Source of the DNA: Fidelibacterota bacterium
Lineage (GTDB): Bacteria; Marinisomatota; Marinisomatia; Marinisomatales; TCS56
DNA: 12,359 nucleotides
Direction of reading: 5' to 3'
Assembly (NCBI GenBank): GCA_030634675.1
Contig: DAOWAH010000022.1
Location: forward strand, 1 to 12,359
Each line of letters starts with the position of its first letter. The first letter of the stretch is position 1. Shown here in pieces: positions 1 through 7,529 of the stretch. The position numbers were made by a program, and so were the translations under genes. The notes beneath the pieces were generated by a model. That model was not told the origin of the DNA, ran no database searches, and saw nothing but the letters and a program-made list of their open reading frames with translations.

Positions 1-218
1 AATGGACCGGTTTCGGTTTTCAGTTTTTTGATTGCCCACTGATTTTTACCATTAGCCCAGAAAAGCGCAAACCCTACTCCAATTGCAACGATAATCCTGG
101 CTATATTAAAAATTAATCCAACTGGTTTTGGAAAAATATATAATAGAATAAAAAGAATAATAATTAGCAGGTTAAACCATAGTCTGGGAGCATCCATTTG
201 AATTTTAGGAAATCTCAT
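1..218 (-). CDS. Small membrane protein, N-terminal part, cut by left edge
   Basis: An open frame without a stop runs from an ATG at 218 to the left edge (72 residues seen). The protein begins MRFPKIQMDAPRLW and has two hydrophobic stretches, about residues 14-30 and 33-54, joined by a short PKPVG turn, followed by a basic segment rich in Lys; this predicts a two-helix inner-membrane N-terminus. An in-frame TAG lies directly before the ATG, so it is the first possible start. The only purine-rich sequence (AGGAA) abuts the ATG, which is too close for a normal ribosome-binding site, and a second Met at residue 8 (197) is a possible alternative. It lies 51 nt after the anti-sigma gene in the same direction, so co-transcription is plausible. 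I do not recognise the family. A perfect inverted repeat covers its start (see 203-227). Confidence 0.6.
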   Translation of the reverse strand, partial: MRFPKIQMDAPRLWFNLLIIILFILLYIFPKPVGLIFNIARIIVAIGVGFALFWANGKNQWAIKKLKTETGP

Positions 219-227
219 TTCCTAAAA
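203..227 (-). promoter_or_regulatory. Perfect 11-bp hairpin over the start of the membrane gene
   Basis: TTTTAGGAAAT and ATTTCCTAAAA are exact reverse complements separated by 3 nt. On the minus-strand transcript the hairpin includes the AGGAA stretch and the first two bases of the ATG at 218, with the G in the loop. No run of U follows on the minus strand, so it is a poor intrinsic terminator. It may hide the start site, or act as a processing or stability element between the anti-sigma gene and the membrane gene. The role is inferred; the structure is seen. Confidence 0.5.
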
Positions 228-269
228 ATTACACAGACAAATGGTTTAGAAAAAGCTATGAATTAGGGT

Positions 270-821
270 CTAATCCTGATCCTTTACCAAGATCATTCCA
301 CTTGGAAAATCATGCTCGGGTAAAGTTTTAGGCACCTCGGTTGAATCAATGGTTGAATCTTCATTTTGAGCTAAATCAGATTTTGTTTCAAGAACAGGCA
401 GTGCTTCAACCGGTTCAATAGTATTTTTCGCAATCACGCGCGATGGTGTAATCACGCCCGGCCGATCGGGCATTAATTGAATCGCGACCATAACAATAGC
501 CAGCAGAACGGCTCCCATAAGACCGGCATAAGCCGGTGTAAATCCTAAAATTGTGTTAGGTAATTTTTTACCGGATATTCTACCACGATTTTTCCTGGCT
601 TTCTCGGCCTCAATTCTTTTTAATAATTTCGGCATGAAGTCCGCTGATGCCGGCCGCGGGGAAAGCTGGTGTAAAGATAAAAGCAGCGTCCGCAGGGATT
701 CAACTTGTGCTATACATTCATCATGATCGTCAAGATAATTTTCAAATTCCCGACGTTTGGATTGACTTAATTCACCTTCAATATATTCTGATATAAGGTC
801 CTCAAACTGATAGCGATCCAT
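270..821 (-). CDS. Anti-sigma factor, membrane-anchored, degenerate zinc motif
   Basis: 183 residues, directly after the ECF sigma gene, so probably its partner. Residues 1-70 form a charged helical domain like the anti-sigma (ZAS) fold: DLISEYIEGELS, then a short helix ending in DDHDEC. A hydrophobic segment at about 97-117 (AYAGLMGAVLLAIVMVAIQL) is the single membrane helix; the remaining about 65 residues would be periplasmic, acidic and low in complexity. The usual H-x3-C-x2-C zinc motif is not intact: only C36 fits, with Asp at the His position and Gln at the second Cys; a His at 33 is off register. The start is ATG at 821, with AAGGAGG at 834-840 overlapping the sigma stop codon and a 12-nt spacer. 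By family it should hold the sigma factor at the membrane until an envelope signal releases it. The role is inferred from position and topology. Confidence 0.75.
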   Translation of the reverse strand: MDRYQFEDLISEYIEGELSQSKRREFENYLDDHDECIAQVESLRTLLLSLHQLSPRPASADFMPKLLKRIEAEKARKNRGRISGKKLPNTILGFTPAYAGLMGAVLLAIVMVAIQLMPDRPGVITPSRVIAKNTIEPVEALPVLETKSDLAQNEDSTIDSTEVPKTLPEHDFPSGMILVKDQD

Positions 822-838
822 CGATAAGTGCTTCCTCC

Positions 839-1411
839 TTATTTTAAATCTTTCAGTGCTTTTTGCAATTGTAATCGAGCGCGGTTTATTCGCGATTTAA
901 CGGTACCTAGCGGAACGTCCACTATATTACTAATTTCCTCATATGAAAGTTCCTGGATATCCCTAAGAATTATTACCGTCCGGAAATGGAGTGGTAATGT
1001 TTGAATTGCCAGTTGAATTTGCCTTTCGGCATATTGCCCTTCCACAATTTGCCCCGATTCAATTTCTGCTGCCGGCAAATCATACTCCCGCTCTTCCCGG
1101 CCCATCTGGCTTAAATTGGTGACCTTGTGACGCTTGCGTTTGCGTAATTCTGTTTTAGCAAGATTCCCAGCAATAGTATAAATCCAAGTGGAGAATTTGG
1201 CAATATTACGATAATAATGACGGTACGTATATAATTTCAACAGGGTATCCTGAACCACATCCTCAGCCTGCTCCTCATTATTTACAAAACGATAGGCGAA
1301 ATTGATCAGACGGTCACGATACCGATTTACCAATTCAATATAGGCCTGTTCGTCACCTTTCTGAAAACGCGCAATCAATTCTTCGTCGGTATAGCGATAT
1401 TGATTATCCAT
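839..1411 (-). CDS. ECF RNA polymerase sigma factor (RpoE/SigW-like)
   Basis: 190 residues from the start chosen here. Region 2 lies at about residues 24-92 (AEDVVQDTLLKLY, then FSTWIYTIAGNLAKTELRKRKR, the core-binding and -10-recognition part). Region 4 is at about 135-185, with the helix-turn-helix ELSYEEISNIVDVPLGTVKSR that reads the -35 element. A linker of about 40 acidic residues lies between, with no extra C-terminal domain. The frame is open 28 codons further up to 1495, but that stretch lies inside holA and has no sigma-like residues. The ATG at 1411 overlaps the holA stop codon (shared ATGGATAA) and gives the usual family length. The anti-sigma gene follows 17 nt later. It should direct RNA polymerase to a small set of promoters, possibly envelope-stress genes. 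Its regulon cannot be read from this window. Confidence 0.93.
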   Translation of the reverse strand: MDNQYRYTDEELIARFQKGDEQAYIELVNRYRDRLINFAYRFVNNEEQAEDVVQDTLLKLYTYRHYYRNIAKFSTWIYTIAGNLAKTELRKRKRHKVTNLSQMGREEREYDLPAAEIESGQIVEGQYAERQIQLAIQTLPLHFRTVIILRDIQELSYEEISNIVDVPLGTVKSRINRARLQLQKALKDLK

Positions 1412-2387
1412 TAGCCCCGAGAACCTTGAATAGGAAAAGGGTAAGTTCTGATTCATCCGATGCCGGACTTGTTTTAATTCGCCGATCAATTTCACCGAGT
1501 AATTTTAATGCTTGTTCAATCTCAACAAAGGTATAGCCCTGACTAAAGGCGGGCAGACGTTTGCGCACAGATGGCGACAAGGGGATATAACCACTTTTTT
1601 GCATTGAAGTCCCCGACGATATTTTCAAAAACAACATTTCCTGGAAAAATGTGGATAGTTGATAGACCAGACTTAATAAGACAATTCCCTGGGATAGAAG
1701 CGCTTTACCCAAAATCACTGCCCGGGTAAGATTTTTATTACCAATTGCAATCATAAATTCCCACTGACGGCGTTCACGGCGCCAGCCGGAGAATTGTCCT
1801 ATTTTTTCTACAGTAACACTTTCCCCCGCCTCAAGTCTTATGCAAATCTTTTCCACTTCATTGGCGGCATGATAAACCGAATCACCGGCAATTGTTAGAA
1901 TAGATTCAATAACTTTATTATCTACCTGTACACTCTGTTCTTTAAAAAAATATTTTATCCATTTACGTAATTCGGATTCAAACGGTCGCGCCGTATTTAC
2001 CGATTCGATAATCTTATTGATTTCCTTAATAAGGGCATACTGACTTTTAAAATCATCATCAATAATTATCAGACAATGATTATTCACCGGACTTGTACAA
2101 TATTCCACCAATTGTTTCTTATACGATCCTTTGATCTGATGGGCATCACGCAAAACAAATAACCGGCGGCTACTGAATAAATCGGTCTTTAGTATTGACT
2201 CTAATATTTCACGATTGCTCAGTTCAGCGGGCATTAACAACTGCCGGTCAACCGATTCTTCCTGGAAAAAACTTTTTTCAACCTGCTTAATAAAAAATTG
2301 TTGCAGGTAATAATCATCACCACTCAGGAGATATACGGGATCAATCTCTCCATTTTGGACTCGTCTGAGGGCGGTTTTCAGATCCAT
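1404..2387 (-). CDS. holA: DNA polymerase III subunit delta (clamp loader)
   Basis: 327 residues, the normal length for HolA, the subunit of the clamp-loader complex that opens the beta sliding clamp. The N-terminus has the family signature PVYLLSGDDYY (residues 17-27), followed by a strand RRLFVLRDA and another CLIIIDDD typical of the AAA-like fold. The C-terminal helical collar domain ends with LLGEIDRRIKTS (about 296-307), the most conserved late motif of the family. As usual for delta, no P-loop is seen. The start is ATG at 2387, 1 nt after the putP stop codon, with no strong Shine-Dalgarno, so translation is probably coupled to the symporter gene. The stop overlaps the sigma start by 8 nt. 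Sequence drift is typical of this family, but the motifs leave little doubt. Confidence 0.92.
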   Translation of the reverse strand: MDLKTALRRVQNGEIDPVYLLSGDDYYLQQFFIKQVEKSFFQEESVDRQLLMPAELSNREILESILKTDLFSSRRLFVLRDAHQIKGSYKKQLVEYCTSPVNNHCLIIIDDDFKSQYALIKEINKIIESVNTARPFESELRKWIKYFFKEQSVQVDNKVIESILTIAGDSVYHAANEVEKICIRLEAGESVTVEKIGQFSGWRRERRQWEFMIAIGNKNLTRAVILGKALLSQGIVLLSLVYQLSTFFQEMLFLKISSGTSMQKSGYIPLSPSVRKRLPAFSQGYTFVEIEQALKLLGEIDRRIKTSPASDESELTLFLFKVLGANG

Positions 2388-2388
2388 T

Positions 2389-3837
2389 TTACGGCCTGAT
2401 TCGATACTTAGTTAAATAACTACCAATTATTACGACCAGAAATGCAATCGTGAAGCCTGGTACTAAGGAATACAAAGAACCGGCAAAAGGTGAATTATCC
2501 CAAATTATTACAGTCAGGAAACCAGTAACCATCCCAGCCAAGACGCCATCCCTGGTAACCTTTTTCCACCATAAGGTAAGTACTAATGCGGGACCAAACG
2601 CGGCTCCCAATCCGCCCCAGGCAAATAATACTTTATCGAAAATTGAACGTGGCAATTGAGCCAAAAATATGGCTGTTATTCCAAGAATCAGGGTAACAAT
2701 CCTTGATATTAATAATAACTGTTTCTGACTCAATTCCGGTTTAAAAGTCTGGTGATAGACATCCTCTGAAATTGATGATGTGGCAACCAATAATTGGGAA
2801 TCTGCGGTTGACATCATGGCGGCCAAGGCACCGCAAATAAGAATACCGGCAAACCAGGCTGGAAAAATTGTCATCGCCAACTCGGGCATCATCTTTTCCG
2901 GATCAGCAAAATGATCAGGGCCAAAATAAGCCAGGGCCACCAATCCCATTAGTACCGCACCTCCGTAGGCCAATACCGCCCAGACAGCAGCAATCCGCCG
3001 CGATACGCGGATATCATTTGCAGATCTAATACTCATGTAGCGCGCCAATAAATGTGGTTGTCCAAGATAACCCATCCCAACCCCAAAACCACCCAGAATC
3101 CCTGAAATTAACTTCCAGCCATCACGGCCACCGGTAAGCGACAGAAATTCAGGATTTATGGCATTGATACGCACGGCCAGGCCATCAAAACCACCAAGTT
3201 GTGAAAGCGTTACGAGCGGTAAAACGACCAAGGTGATCAACATAATCCAACCCTGAACAAAATCAGTCCAGGCAACGGCAAAAAATCCGCCCAGCAGGGT
3301 GTAAAACACAATGATCGCCGCACCGGCTAAAACTCCGGATAGATGTGGCCATCCAAAGGCTTGTTCCAATGATTTTCCGGCTGCATCAAATTGGGCGGCG
3401 ATATAAAATGCAAAACAAAAAGTAATGATCGCAGTTGCAGTCAGCCGGATCACCGGATCGGATTTGCTAAATCGCAATTCGAAAAAGCGCGGTAAGGTTA
3501 AGGCACCCAACTGTTCGCTGGCCAATCTCAATTTACGGGCAATCAGAAACCAGGAAGCTAAAATGCCGGACACCCCTCCTACAGCAGTCCAAAAAGCAGG
3601 TTCCAGTTTAAACCCAGAAGGATCTCCAAGACCGGATGCGTAGGCCAGACCGGTTAATCCTAACAGCATCCAGCCGCTTTCCCCGGAAGCGCGCTCCGAA
3701 AAGGCCACTACCCAGGGTCCCAGCCGCCGTCCTGCCAGCAAATAATCGGGCAAAGTTTTTGTAATCCGGGCTGCAATGATACCAACAATCAGGATTCCAA
3801 CCAAGTAAACAATAAACCCGATTGCTACGGCCGACAT
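2389..3837 (-). CDS. putP: Sodium:solute symporter, PutP (Na+/proline) type
   Basis: 482 residues with about 13 hydrophobic segments, as in the SSS family; PutP of E. coli is slightly longer. It probably imports proline, or a related solute, with Na+ across the inner membrane. Family signatures are SGESGWMLLGLTG (51-63), GGFFAVAWTDFVQGW (about 183-197) and MMSTADSQLL (341-350), whose Ser343/Thr344 match the Na+-coordinating S340/T341 of E. coli PutP. The equivalent of Asp55 in E. coli (SDMSGW) is here Gly-Glu (SGESGW), so substrate and coupling are less certain than the fold. The start is ATG at 3837 with GGAGG 7 nt upstream. It follows uppP by 81 nt with no terminator seen, and runs 1 nt into holA. 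Confidence 0.85.
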   Translation of the reverse strand: MSAVAIGFIVYLVGILIVGIIAARITKTLPDYLLAGRRLGPWVVAFSERASGESGWMLLGLTGLAYASGLGDPSGFKLEPAFWTAVGGVSGILASWFLIARKLRLASEQLGALTLPRFFELRFSKSDPVIRLTATAIITFCFAFYIAAQFDAAGKSLEQAFGWPHLSGVLAGAAIIVFYTLLGGFFAVAWTDFVQGWIMLITLVVLPLVTLSQLGGFDGLAVRINAINPEFLSLTGGRDGWKLISGILGGFGVGMGYLGQPHLLARYMSIRSANDIRVSRRIAAVWAVLAYGGAVLMGLVALAYFGPDHFADPEKMMPELAMTIFPAWFAGILICGALAAMMSTADSQLLVATSSISEDVYHQTFKPELSQKQLLLISRIVTLILGITAIFLAQLPRSIFDKVLFAWGGLGAAFGPALVLTLWWKKVTRDGVLAGMVTGFLTVIIWDNSPFAGSLYSLVPGFTIAFLVVIIGSYLTKYRIRP

Positions 3838-3918
3838 TAATATTCCTCCGATTTTTCCGGTCTGTTAATAAAGGGTAAAGCGATCATCTTTTATTCAATT
3901 TTTGCAGAACCATGGATA

Positions 3919-4689
3919 TTAATTTTGACCAATCAAAGTTATAAGGCCAATCAGCAGACAGTAAACACCAAACCAGTGGAACTGTCCGGAGCGTAAAGTC
4001 TTCATCAGCCATTTCAGAGCAATTATTCCTACCAGCAGCGAACTGAAAAAAGCCACAATCATCGACAGGGTCAATATTTCACTAAACCCGGTTGAATAAA
4101 GGTCAAAACCCGTTAGAAGTCCGGCGCCGATTAGCGCCGGAATAGCGAGTAAAAATGAAAATCGGGCTGCTTGGGGTCCGGCTATACCCAAAAACAGCGC
4201 GGTAGCAATAGTTATACCTGACCGTGAAATCCCAGGTGTGATAGCCATTGATTGAGCAAGGCCGATGGCCAATCCGATCGGTATTGTCAATTCACTACCA
4301 CGCGGTTTTGCAAACCGGGTAATTATCAAAGTAAAGCCCGTAAATAATAATGCTCCCCCTACCAGCATGATATTATTAAAAGCCGATTCAAACCATCCTT
4401 TAAACATTAGACCAATTATTACGGCCGGGATTGTTCCGACAATGATTATTAAAATAAAGTGTTGCGTTTGTTTAGTACTAAGTGACCGCAATAAATCCAG
4501 CAAATCTTTGCGAAAGACTATCAGGATACTGAATAGTGAGCCCAGGTGGACGACAACTTCAAATGATAAGCCCGGTACAGTTACACCGAGCAGATGTTCT
4601 GCCAGAACCAGATGCCCGGAACTGCTGATCGGTAAAAATTCAGTGAAACCTTGCAGGATTCCCAGTAATATTGCTTCAAGTAAATTCAT
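3919..4689 (-). CDS. uppP: Undecaprenyl-diphosphatase (bacitracin resistance)
   Basis: 256 residues, close to the family norm (about 265-275). UppP/BacA removes a phosphate from undecaprenyl diphosphate so the lipid carrier can be reused for peptidoglycan and other wall polymers. Both catalytic motifs are present: QGFTEFLPISSSGHL at residues 13-27, with Glu17, and TPGISRSGIT at 151-160, with Arg156. About eight hydrophobic segments fit the inner-membrane fold. The start is ATG at 4689; no clear Shine-Dalgarno lies upstream, where instead a short direct repeat (4698-4721) occupies the gap from pgeF. The neighbours PgeF and the LpoA-like protein also have cell-wall links. Confidence 0.96.
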   Translation of the reverse strand: MNLLEAILLGILQGFTEFLPISSSGHLVLAEHLLGVTVPGLSFEVVVHLGSLFSILIVFRKDLLDLLRSLSTKQTQHFILIIIVGTIPAVIIGLMFKGWFESAFNNIMLVGGALLFTGFTLIITRFAKPRGSELTIPIGLAIGLAQSMAITPGISRSGITIATALFLGIAGPQAARFSFLLAIPALIGAGLLTGFDLYSTGFSEILTLSMIVAFFSSLLVGIIALKWLMKTLRSGQFHWFGVYCLLIGLITLIGQN

Positions 4690-4697
4690 CTAAGTTA

Positions 4698-4721
4698 AAT
4701 TTGCAGGCGGAATTTAGGCGG
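4698..4721. repeat. Imperfect tandem repeat in pgeF-uppP gap
   Basis: On the plus strand AATTTGCAGGCGG (4698-4710) is followed directly by AATTTAGGCGG (4711-4721); the units differ by 2 extra bases in the first. On the transcript the units begin CCGCCT. Two copies are weak evidence of function; it may be a simple duplication. It sits where the uppP ribosome-binding site would be expected. Confidence 0.35.
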
Positions 4722-4726
4722 TAATA

Positions 4727-5440
4727 TTATTTGTATAAAGGATCGTGATGCAGGAGATTATTGGCCCAGCCGAGCATAGCGTTCATCCGTCCGGCGGCCT
4801 TTCCGTCTCTACGAAAGGAATGAAAACTATCAGGATTTGGATAAGTACTCAGACCGGTGTCAAAAATATTGACGGCTTGAAAACCTGAATCCAGTAACTC
4901 ACCAATTACAAAACCCGACAGGTCCAAAAGAAAACGGTCTCCCGAACCGGGTTGTGTAAACTGTTTTGGGAAAAACCGGGCAACTTCTGGCCCTACCTCA
5001 AAATTAACTGAACGCAGGCAGGGTCCGATTACTACTTTTATCTGCTCTGGCCGGCATCCGACTTGTAGCATCTTTTCTAGCGCTTGGGAAATAATTCCGG
5101 AAGCAGCGCCCCGCCAACCGGCATGAATCAGTCCGGTAACTTTTCGAAGAGGATCAACAAGGTACAAGGGTATACAATCGGCGACTTGGAGCGTCAGGAC
5201 CAGATCTTTAGTTGTGGTGACTAACCCATCTGTAGCGGAGTAAGTGCCTGCGTGTTGTACGATCCGTACAGTGGCTGAATGAATCTGGACCGGAATGCAT
5301 AATTGATCTGGTAAACCCAACTTCTCTATCAATTGCCCGCGCTTTAATTCAGCCTTGTTATTAGCTGTACGAACTGAGATTGCAGCGACTAGCCCGGGAA
5401 TATTCAACTGGGGCGAAAAATCTAAAAACGATTCTCCCAA
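4727..5440 (-). CDS. pgeF: Peptidoglycan editing factor / YfiH-LACC1 purine nucleoside enzyme
   Basis: 237 residues. The zinc-site motifs of the family (polyphenol oxidase/DUF152/YlmD) are intact: QIHSA with His54, VADC with Cys89, and HAGWRG with His106. VVIGPCLRS (137-144) and the C-terminal SFRRDGKAAGRMNAM are also typical. Proteins of this family act on purine nucleosides (phosphorylase and adenosine deaminase activity reported); E. coli PgeF is known for keeping L-Ser out of the peptidoglycan stem in place of L-Ala. The start appears to be TTG at 5440: an in-frame TAG stands just before it and no ATG lies near the N-terminus. The Shine-Dalgarno is weak. It follows the LpoA-like gene by 33 nt and precedes uppP by 37 nt, consistent with an operon. 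Confidence 0.92.
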   Translation of the reverse strand: MGESFLDFSPQLNIPGLVAAISVRTANNKAELKRGQLIEKLGLPDQLCIPVQIHSATVRIVQHAGTYSATDGLVTTTKDLVLTLQVADCIPLYLVDPLRKVTGLIHAGWRGAASGIISQALEKMLQVGCRPEQIKVVIGPCLRSVNFEVGPEVARFFPKQFTQPGSGDRFLLDLSGFVIGELLDSGFQAVNIFDTGLSTYPNPDSFHSFRRDGKAAGRMNAMLGWANNLLHHDPLYK

Positions 5441-5473
5441 CTATTAACTCAACTTGATAATCTAGCTTATTTA

Positions 5474-7366
5474 TTATGGAATAGCAGGATTAGAAACAAT
5501 AATCGAATCGCCATTAAAAAAGCCAATATCGATTATTTCCTGATTATCATATTTCAAAACGCGTAGAGCGGAATTGACATTATTATTTTCACCGGCAAAA
5601 GTAACAATCTGGGTCAATCCAACGAACTGGTGCAGGTTTTCTAATTCCGCTTTCGTACCTGCACGGGAATTCAATCCAGCCTGTGTGAGATTCGATAATA
5701 ACAAGCCACTGTCAAAGCCCTGGTAATAATAACGAATATCAGAATCTTCACCGGTCCGTAGTTCTTCCACTGTGGAAGAATCAGCGGGAGCTAGATAATT
5801 AGAGATGAATAGCATACCATTAAGGTGCGGGCCAATTATTTCCTGATTCAATATTTCCAGGTCTAACCAGTTTTCATTGCCCATCAATTGAGTGTATAGA
5901 TTATAGGCTGGAAACTGGGTACCGAGAAATTGAACGTGCCCGGGATGAATCGGTATAAAAATGCCCTGGATCGTTTCAAGAACAATCTTGGCCGAATCCG
6001 ACCTGGTCAGTGGTTTATCATCGGACTCGGGGATTTCAAAAAAAATATCTTCAGGAATTTCAAACATGGCATCCAGACTATCAATTTCCATCCCGAGATA
6101 CTCATCATATTCGTCAGATTCCTGCAGACTGAAGGCGGTTTTCCGCAATTCCATGAACTGATGGCGCAGATTTTCGGGAATACCAGTATACCATTCGACG
6201 GCAACTACAGTTTTGTCGAGTATATCAATCTCGGTCAAAAATGCATCGGTGAGAGTATGCCCAAAATCGTCGAAGGGCGCGATTATCGCGAGACTGTCCA
6301 AATCCAATTCCTGGGCGAGGTAGCGGGCGGCCAATTTACCCCGCATGGTCAGGGTAGCATTCATCTGAAAGACGAAATCACCTATCATGCTAAGATTATC
6401 CTGTGAGCATAACGGTATAATAATCGGAATTTCGGCTTCCTGGGCGGCAGCGGCAGCGGCAATCGAATTATCGGTCGTCAGGGGACCCAGAATTAATTTA
6501 ATGTTTTGGTTCAGGGCGCATTGCCGGACGGCTAAAACTGATTCCACCGCATCGCTGTTATTATTATAAATCGATAAAGCAACCCTGAACCCGGCCCCGC
6601 TCAGATCATCGATAGCCTGTTTTAGCCCCTTTAGGTAGGTTTTCCCTAAACCTGCTTCGGACCCGCTTAATGGTAGAATAACAGCCACTGATAAAACCTG
6701 CTGCCCCGGTTGATAGGTCTGGCGCAGGATAGTTTGAAAAAGGTCGCTATGTAATTGCGGCAATTCATCACGGCCGATTTGATGTAATGCTTCCGCTGCC
6801 TCATCCGGATGACCCGCCATTAAATGGGAAAAAGCTAATGCTAAATGCAGAATCGCACGGTTGCTTGGATTAGCTTCGGTAATCAGCAGATTTTGGATAT
6901 AATCAACCGGTATTCCAAGACCGATCAACCGCAGCAATCGTGAGTCAATTAAATCCTGAGTTATGGGCTGATCACTGAGTCGGCGAGCGGTAAGATACAT
7001 TCGCAAAGCTTCATTCGGCTGTCCCTCAGCGATGAAAATATCGCCGTAGCAAAAATGAATGTCGGTGATATATCTGCTGTCAGGGAACAGGTTAATAAAG
7101 CGCCGGCCTGTTTCCCGGGCTGCTTCCGGATTACCGGAATGGTACTCAGCTTTCATCAGCATCATGGTAGCGGCAGTTATTAATTCCGGATAACCGGATC
7201 GAACCAGTTTCCTGAAAATATCGGCTGCGCTGTCATAACGTCCTTCATTAAAACTTTCTACACCCCGGTCAAATCGTTCCTGCGCAGAGTCGAAAATCCC
7301 GAACTGCCCAAACAGTCCGGTAATCACCAGCGCGTGTAGCAAGAGTAATTTAATGGATTTATTCAA
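5474..7366 (-). CDS. Exported TPR + periplasmic-binding-domain protein (LpoA-like)
   Basis: 630 residues. The N-terminus is a signal sequence (MNKSIKLLLLHALVITGLFG, cut likely near residue 20; no lipobox Cys). TPR-like helical pairs cover about 25-215 (RFDRGVESFNEGRYDSAADIF, then FPDSRY, GQPNEALRMY and GHPDEAAEAL). A type I periplasmic-binding fold (leucine-binding family) starts at about 222 with SVAVILPLSG and continues with LILGPLTTDN (291-300), IPIIIPLCSQ and a late YYYQGFDSG (547-554). An acidic insertion lies at about 415-450. This TPR + Peripla_BP_6 order matches LpoA/YraM, the outer-membrane activator of PBP1A, but LpoA is a lipoprotein and this is not obviously one; an ABC amino-acid-type binding protein is the alternative. 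The start is TTG at 7366, as no ATG/GTG is in frame. It is the likely first gene of the pgeF-uppP string. Confidence 0.78.
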   Translation of the reverse strand: MNKSIKLLLLHALVITGLFGQFGIFDSAQERFDRGVESFNEGRYDSAADIFRKLVRSGYPELITAATMMLMKAEYHSGNPEAARETGRRFINLFPDSRYITDIHFCYGDIFIAEGQPNEALRMYLTARRLSDQPITQDLIDSRLLRLIGLGIPVDYIQNLLITEANPSNRAILHLALAFSHLMAGHPDEAAEALHQIGRDELPQLHSDLFQTILRQTYQPGQQVLSVAVILPLSGSEAGLGKTYLKGLKQAIDDLSGAGFRVALSIYNNNSDAVESVLAVRQCALNQNIKLILGPLTTDNSIAAAAAAQEAEIPIIIPLCSQDNLSMIGDFVFQMNATLTMRGKLAARYLAQELDLDSLAIIAPFDDFGHTLTDAFLTEIDILDKTVVAVEWYTGIPENLRHQFMELRKTAFSLQESDEYDEYLGMEIDSLDAMFEIPEDIFFEIPESDDKPLTRSDSAKIVLETIQGIFIPIHPGHVQFLGTQFPAYNLYTQLMGNENWLDLEILNQEIIGPHLNGMLFISNYLAPADSSTVEELRTGEDSDIRYYYQGFDSGLLLSNLTQAGLNSRAGTKAELENLHQFVGLTQIVTFAGENNNVNSALRVLKYDNQEIIDIGFFNGDSIIVSNPAIP

Positions 7367-7529
7367 TTGGTCGTCATGCTGAGTTATTTTCAGGCGTCTA
7401 TTTAAAACAGAATTTACAATACTAAATTGAAATCGTTCCGTAATTTTAAGAATAGTTTTTCAGTTAGCCCACGGTTAGCTCGTAGAGACTCCTTGGAAGA
7501 AACCATGGTTCTTTATTTTGTTTACTCCT

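Noticed and set aside
1412..1495. Extended N-terminus of the sigma factor
   Set aside because: It lies wholly inside holA in another frame and adds residues unlike any sigma factor; the ATG at 1411 fits family length.
2450..4693. Several plus-strand open frames over the symporter and uppP genes
   Set aside because: They are antisense to strongly supported genes, lack recognisable motifs and have no ribosome-binding sites.
7497..7514. Palindrome AACCATGGTT with flanking A/T pairs, as a terminator of the SRPBCC gene
   Set aside because: The centre is self-complementary, so it has little loop, and no U run follows on the minus strand.
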